From CAZSPL01 sp964608735 (lineage in GTDB: Bacteria > JAJVIF01 > JAPKYR01 > CAZSPL01), in NCBI GenBank assembly GCA_964608735.1, contig CAZSPL010000001.1, positions 12,783-76,782 on the forward strand: a stretch of 64,000 nucleotides of DNA, in the 5' to 3' direction. A program made the translations under genes and the position numbers. Below the pieces are notes generated by a model. That model ran no database searches, was not told the origin of the DNA, and saw only the letters and a list, made by a program, of their open reading frames with translations. Each line of letters begins with the position of its first letter. Position 1 is the stretch's first letter. Shown piece after piece: positions 60,189 through 64,000 of this stretch.

Positions 60189-61514
60189 ATGGATGTAAAC
60201 GACCATATAGAAGAATCAAAGGAAGATAAAGCCTGCAAGAAAAAGGGCAACCGGCCCATGATCACGGGCATCATCATAATCGCCTTCATCATTGGAGGTT
60301 TTTTCGGGACACGCTGGCTTATCCACCGTTTTAATTACACATCGTCCGATGACGCGCAGGTAAACGCCGACCTCATTTCCCTCAGCTTCAAAGTGCCGGG
60401 AAGGATACGGGAGATATTCGTATCGGGCGGCGACGAGGTGAAAGCCGGACAGAAAATTGCCGAGCTGGACCCGGCGGATTACCGCATCGCGCTCGAAAAA
60501 GTGGAGGCATCGCTGGAAGTCACGCGCAAGGACCTCGCGATAGCCGAGTCATCGCTCGAACTAACCCGTACGCGCACGGAGATAGGGGTCCTACAGTCGT
60601 CGTCGTCCCTCGACCAGGTGGAGGGAAGCGTCTCCATCTCATCCACCCAGCAGGACATCAATCTCGTGCGGCTGCAAAACGACGCGGACCGCGCCGAGAT
60701 AAACATGGAGCGCGCGGAAGATATGTTGGATGAAGTGCGTCCGCTCGAAGAACAGGCGCGGGCCGACCGGGACCGGGCGGAAAATTTATATGCGAGCGGT
60801 GTTATATCGAAGGAACAATGGGAGCAGGCATCGACGCAGGCCGAGGTCATGAAGGGGCGGTTATCGCAGGCGGAACAGGGACTGGCCGATGCCGCGAAAC
60901 AGCTCGAAACCGCGAAGGCCAATCTCCAGTCAGCGGGGATCGACAAGACGCGGGTTGATATAGCCCAGCAGGACCGGGAGAAAGCGAGCCTTTCGCTGAC
61001 ACTTTCGAAAGAGCAGCAGCAGGAAGAAGTACGTATGGCCGAGCTCAACGTGGAGAGCCTCAGCGCAAAACTCGCCGAACTCGAGGCGCAGGTCGAACAG
61101 GCCCAGGCATCCCTCGCCGAAGCGGTCATCTACAGCCCGGTGGACGGCATCGTCGCAAGGAATTTCTCGCTCGCCGGCGAATTCGTGTCCCCGGGCAAGC
61201 CGGTGAGCTTCGTGGTGGATACAAGTTCGATATGGGTCAGCGCGAATATCGTGGAGAAGAAGCTCGGTAATTTCAAAGTCGGTTCGAAGGCAAGAATCAC
61301 CGTGGACGCGATCCCGGGTGTGGCATTCGACGGCGAAGTTGATTCCATCGGTGCCGCGACAAACGCCAAATTCGCGCTGATCCCCCAGAGCAACCCGACG
61401 GGACAATTTATCAAAGTGGCGCAGAGAGTCCCGGTGAAGATCATTTTCTCGGGCGATGTGTCACAGCTCAAGCCCGGGATGAGCGCCGTTGTATCGATAA
61501 AGAACGAACGATAA
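60189..61514 (+). CDS. HlyD/EmrA-family membrane-fusion protein
   Basis: The 441-residue periplasmic adaptor has one N-terminal membrane anchor (about residues 24-45), a lipoyl-like half (TSSDDAQVNADLISLSFKV, GRIREIFVSGGDEVKAGQ), a long coiled-coil hairpin (about residues 95-300, rich in Glu/Ala/Gln/Arg), the second lipoyl half (AVIYSPVDGIVARNFSLAGE) and a beta-barrel domain. DAQVNADL is the EmrA-type motif. It would link the following MFS pump to an outer-membrane channel. No TolC-like gene is in the window. Confidence 0.93.
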   Translation: MDVNDHIEESKEDKACKKKGNRPMITGIIIIAFIIGGFFGTRWLIHRFNYTSSDDAQVNADLISLSFKVPGRIREIFVSGGDEVKAGQKIAELDPADYRIALEKVEASLEVTRKDLAIAESSLELTRTRTEIGVLQSSSSLDQVEGSVSISSTQQDINLVRLQNDADRAEINMERAEDMLDEVRPLEEQARADRDRAENLYASGVISKEQWEQASTQAEVMKGRLSQAEQGLADAAKQLETAKANLQSAGIDKTRVDIAQQDREKASLSLTLSKEQQQEEVRMAELNVESLSAKLAELEAQVEQAQASLAEAVIYSPVDGIVARNFSLAGEFVSPGKPVSFVVDTSSIWVSANIVEKKLGNFKVGSKARITVDAIPGVAFDGEVDSIGAATNAKFALIPQSNPTGQFIKVAQRVPVKIIFSGDVSQLKPGMSAVVSIKNER

Positions 61515-61523
61515 CACCATGCC

Positions 61524-63083
61524 GTGAACAATAAATTCCTAAACCGTTTGAATTCCCAGGAAGACGCCGACAAGCGGAAATGGGCGGTGCTCGTCACCGT
61601 CATGGTCGGCGTATTCATGGCCATTATCGACAACAGCATAGTCAACGTCGCCCTTCCCAACATGACAACCACTTTCGCCACCAACATGGACCTCATCAGG
61701 TGGGTGGTGGAAGCATATGCCATGTCATACGCCATCTCGACGCTCACGATGAGCTGGCTTCGCGAGAGGGTCGGCATACGGGTGGCCTTCATCACGGGCC
61801 TGCTGCTCTTCACGACGGCGTCGGCGTTTTGCGGCATCGCGTGGAACCTCAGCACGATGATCGTATTCCGCATAATCCAGGGGATCGGCGGGGGGCTGAT
61901 GCTTCCCACGGGATTCACGCTTATCACCGAGAGTTTCCCCCCGCATCAGCGCGGTACGGCATTCGGTTTGTTCGGGATCGTGATCGTATTCGCGCCGTCG
62001 CTCGGGCCGACGCTCGGCGGCTACCTTACCGATTCCGTCAACTGGCGCTATATCTTTTATATAAACATACCCGTGGGAGTGGTGACGTTTTTGATGGCCA
62101 CGGCGACGATAAGGGAAACGAAGACGCTGAAGCCGGGGCCGTTCGATCTATGGGGATTCATCGGCCTCGCGGCGTTCCTCGGGTGCCTTCTCACGGTGCT
62201 TACTAACGGGCAGCGGGAAGGCTGGGGGTCCGATTACAGCCTGTCGTTTTTCGCATTATCAGTCATCGGCCTGCTTCTGTTCCTCGCGGTCAGCCCGAGG
62301 AAGAAGAATCCGATTTTCGATTTGAAGATATTCCGTAATTTTCATTTTTCGATGATCGCCATCCTCAACCTTGCGCGGGCGAGCGCGCTGTTCGGGCGGA
62401 TATTCCTGCTGCCGATGTTCTTCCAGAACATGCTCGGATACTCCGCCACCACTACCGGGCTGCTTCTCGCGCCGGGCGCGCTGGTGTCCGGGGTTGTGGC
62501 GCCGATAACGGGTCCGCTTGTCGACCGCTACGGGCCGAAGTTCTTCATATTCGCGGGACTCATCATCTCGGGGCTGGCGAATTTCATGTATTTCAAGCTC
62601 GATGTCAGGACATCCTATATCGGGCTGCTGATACCGACGATAATATTCGGATTCGGTATGGGGATGCTGAACACGCCGATAACCGCGACGGCGATGAACG
62701 TCGTGAGGCGCGAGCAGATAAGCCAGGTGTCGACGGTGTTGAGCGTGATAATGCAAATCGGCGGCGCGTTCGGCGTGGCGTTGCTGGGTACCGCGATGTA
62801 TGACCGCGCGGCGTTTCACCAGGCGGTGTTCGCGGAGAATGTCACGCCATACAGCCATGCGGCGCAATCGGCGCTTGAGAACATGCAACACGCGAGCGAG
62901 GGTCTCGGGGCATCGGCATCGCAGGCATCCGGCCAGGCGCAGGTGTATTTCGGCACGATGCTGTCCCAGCACGCCACGATAGCGGGGTACCAGGATACAT
63001 TCATCCTTACGGGGCTGATTACCCTTCTCGCGCTCATCCCGGCTCTCGGCTTGCTCAACGTCAAAGCCCCCGAGCGCAAATAA
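61524..63083 (+). CDS. DHA2-family MFS drug transporter (EmrB type)
   Basis: The 519-residue protein has about 14 membrane helices of the DHA2 family: VMVGVFMAIIDNSIVNVALP (motif D1), WVVEAYAMSYAI, LRERVGIRVAF (motif A), FRIIQGIGGGLMLPT (motif B) and GPTLGGYL (motif C). It would export lipophilic drugs or metabolites by proton antiport together with the adaptor ten bases upstream. The start is GTG 61524; there is no good ribosome-binding site and a two-codon ATG-CCG-TGA frame lies just before. A terminator follows directly. Confidence 0.93.
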   Translation: MNNKFLNRLNSQEDADKRKWAVLVTVMVGVFMAIIDNSIVNVALPNMTTTFATNMDLIRWVVEAYAMSYAISTLTMSWLRERVGIRVAFITGLLLFTTASAFCGIAWNLSTMIVFRIIQGIGGGLMLPTGFTLITESFPPHQRGTAFGLFGIVIVFAPSLGPTLGGYLTDSVNWRYIFYINIPVGVVTFLMATATIRETKTLKPGPFDLWGFIGLAAFLGCLLTVLTNGQREGWGSDYSLSFFALSVIGLLLFLAVSPRKKNPIFDLKIFRNFHFSMIAILNLARASALFGRIFLLPMFFQNMLGYSATTTGLLLAPGALVSGVVAPITGPLVDRYGPKFFIFAGLIISGLANFMYFKLDVRTSYIGLLIPTIIFGFGMGMLNTPITATAMNVVRREQISQVSTVLSVIMQIGGAFGVALLGTAMYDRAAFHQAVFAENVTPYSHAAQSALENMQHASEGLGASASQASGQAQVYFGTMLSQHATIAGYQDTFILTGLITLLALIPALGLLNVKAPERK

Positions 63084-63105
63084 TCGGGACTGTCCCGGCT
63101 TTTTT
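63082..63105 (+). terminator. GGGACTGTCCC-type terminator after the MFS gene
   Basis: TCGGGA and TCCCGG pair around CTG, followed by TTTTTT. It starts inside the stop codon, exactly as at 59388, and has the same core sequence. Confidence 0.75.
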
Positions 63106-63131
63106 ATGTATACTCAGGCGGGAGCAGCGCG

Positions 63132-63362
63132 ATGCAACGCAGAGTTACCGGCATAAGGGAAATTCGCAAAGAAATGTGGCAGATGTTCGTCAGCCCGGCG
63201 ACGGCTGTTTATCTCGTCGCCAAGGGGGAGAAGGGGTATACGGTATACAAGGAAATCCCGAACGTAATCGACCTTGAGAACATGAGCGGGGAAGTGAAAT
63301 ATCGCTACGAGGCGACATTGCGCGAATTCCCCAGGGAAGGCGACAGCCTGGAATTATCTTGA
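63132..63362 (+). CDS. Small hypothetical protein
   Basis: The 76-residue protein starts at ATG 63132 after GGGAG and shows an ordered, beta-rich composition (PATAVYLVAKGEKGYTVYKE, EVKYRYEATLREFP). I recognise no domain. It is only 26 bases after the MFS terminator and convergent with the unknown gene that follows. Good ribosome-binding site and balanced composition support a real gene. Confidence 0.6.
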   Translation: MQRRVTGIREIRKEMWQMFVSPATAVYLVAKGEKGYTVYKEIPNVIDLENMSGEVKYRYEATLREFPREGDSLELS

Positions 63363-63373
63363 GTGGAATGAGA

Positions 63374-63393
63374 CCGCACACTAAAGTGTGCGG
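63374..63393. terminator. Hairpin between the two convergent 3' ends
   Basis: CCGCACACT (63374-63382) pairs exactly with AGTGTGCGG (63385-63393) around AA. It covers the stop of the minus gene and lies 12 bases after the plus gene. No U-tract is present, so it may be a REP-like palindrome acting as a bidirectional transcript end. Confidence 0.5.
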
Positions 63394-63995
63394 CACCCGC
63401 TCTCCATGCGGTTAACAAAATCCTCAAAATCCGACCTTATAACCTGCTTCACATGACCCAGCGACGGCAGAACACCCCTGAAGTACAACATTATATCAAA
63501 TTCTTTGCCCTGGCCTTCGTAAGGATTCTCAGCGCCTTGCTTGAAAACCGTGATAGTGGTTTCAATTGTACTGCCCACTGATACCGGGCCTCGCATGTAA
63601 TCATCTGAACGGCTGTACGTATATCCTAACGCCTTGAGCCTGGGATAGTATTCATACATCGTCTCGTCAATTGCCTTTATCCTCTCCCTGACCATGCTTG
63701 TAACGTCATCGGGGCTCAGATGATATTCCCGATCCGGATGACCGGGTATTCCAAATCCCGCGGTATTCAACTCGAGCAGGATGGATCTTATATGCCCCAC
63801 CCAGGACTTCCAGCATTCACTCTCCATTATCTCGCGTTTCATTTTCTCAGAGTACGGGAAGGCAGGCGATGCCGGCTTGATACGATAATAACTCGTTTCA
63901 CAGCAATAACAGGTTATTACATTTTTCAACCAGAAGAATGGAAAGAAATATCCGTTGAAAAAGACATCGCAACCGCAAACAGTACATTTTTTCAT
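63381..63995 (-). CDS. Hypothetical protein with N-terminal cysteine motif
   Basis: The 204-residue protein starts MKKCTVCGCDVFFNGYFF and has a second cysteine group CYCCETSYY, together a likely zinc ribbon (residues 4-35). The rest is an unrecognised mixed domain with GIPGHPDREYHLSPDD, MYEYYPRLKALGYTYSR and a beta-like SVGSTIETTITVFKQG. It contains more AT-rich codons than its neighbours, which hints at separate origin. It begins five bases from the window edge, so its upstream context is missing. Confidence 0.7.
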   Translation of the reverse strand: MKKCTVCGCDVFFNGYFFPFFWLKNVITCYCCETSYYRIKPASPAFPYSEKMKREIMESECWKSWVGHIRSILLELNTAGFGIPGHPDREYHLSPDDVTSMVRERIKAIDETMYEYYPRLKALGYTYSRSDDYMRGPVSVGSTIETTITVFKQGAENPYEGQGKEFDIMLYFRGVLPSLGHVKQVIRSDFEDFVNRMESGCRTL

Positions 63996-64000
63996 AGGGG

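Overview
The window is a 64 kb piece of a bacterial chromosome, moderately GC-rich, with three 10-N scaffold gaps (3701-3710, 22431-22440, 31869-31878), so it probably comes from a draft or metagenome assembly. Lipoprotein signals, exported proteins and an EmrAB-type pump suggest a diderm. A four-subunit ferredoxin-dependent 2-oxoacid oxidoreductase, a corrinoid protein and a lysine 2,3-aminomutase suggest an anaerobic or microaerophilic life. No marker fixes the phylum. No rRNA, tRNA, CRISPR array, phage or transposase gene was found, but short palindromic (REP/MITE-like) repeats are frequent.

Layout. 1-8.2 kb: prfB with its programmed frameshift, a C39-like peptidase, an AbiE toxin-antitoxin pair behind a large palindrome, a HAD phosphatase, a CDF metal transporter, a trans-sulfuration PLP enzyme, YjbQ and SfsA. 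8.2-10.5 kb: an aminotransferase and an exported MTA/SAH nucleosidase. 10.6-22.8 kb: a ferric-iron ABC transporter coupled by 4-base overlaps to a propeller protein and then to an apparently undescribed cluster. That cluster holds two giant paralogous membrane proteins alternating with zinc-ribbon proteins; all four share one N-terminal W/Y-rich module. A zinc-ribbon/Sel1 protein ends it. 22.8-26.8 kb: ComM, a 22-residue lysine-rich protein, another zinc-ribbon membrane protein and a corrinoid protein.

26.9-31.8 kb is an N-epsilon-acetyl-beta-lysine (compatible solute) operon: MarR regulator, ablA, fused solute-binding/permease protein, ATPase and ablB. 31.8-40.1 kb is a long minus-strand run: M48 protease, an exported protein, a histone-deacetylase-fold enzyme, a STAS-receiver protein, tpiA, pgk, gap, rapZ, a TPR protein and an O6-methylguanine-DNA methyltransferase. 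In the last gene the active-site cysteine codon is an in-frame TGA followed by a SECIS-like hairpin, so it is a candidate selenoprotein.

40.2-51.9 kb is housekeeping: uvrA, a TPR lipoprotein, cutA, murG, a DUF1844 protein, ispH, der, plsY, gpsA and a glycosyltransferase. 51.9-54.8 kb is repeat-rich and carries an LVIVD propeller lipoprotein and a PHP-type protein. 54.8-64 kb: tspO, a SepF-like protein, the oxidoreductase operon behind an attenuator-like leader, a hemerythrin-like protein, an EmrAB-type pump and two unknown proteins.
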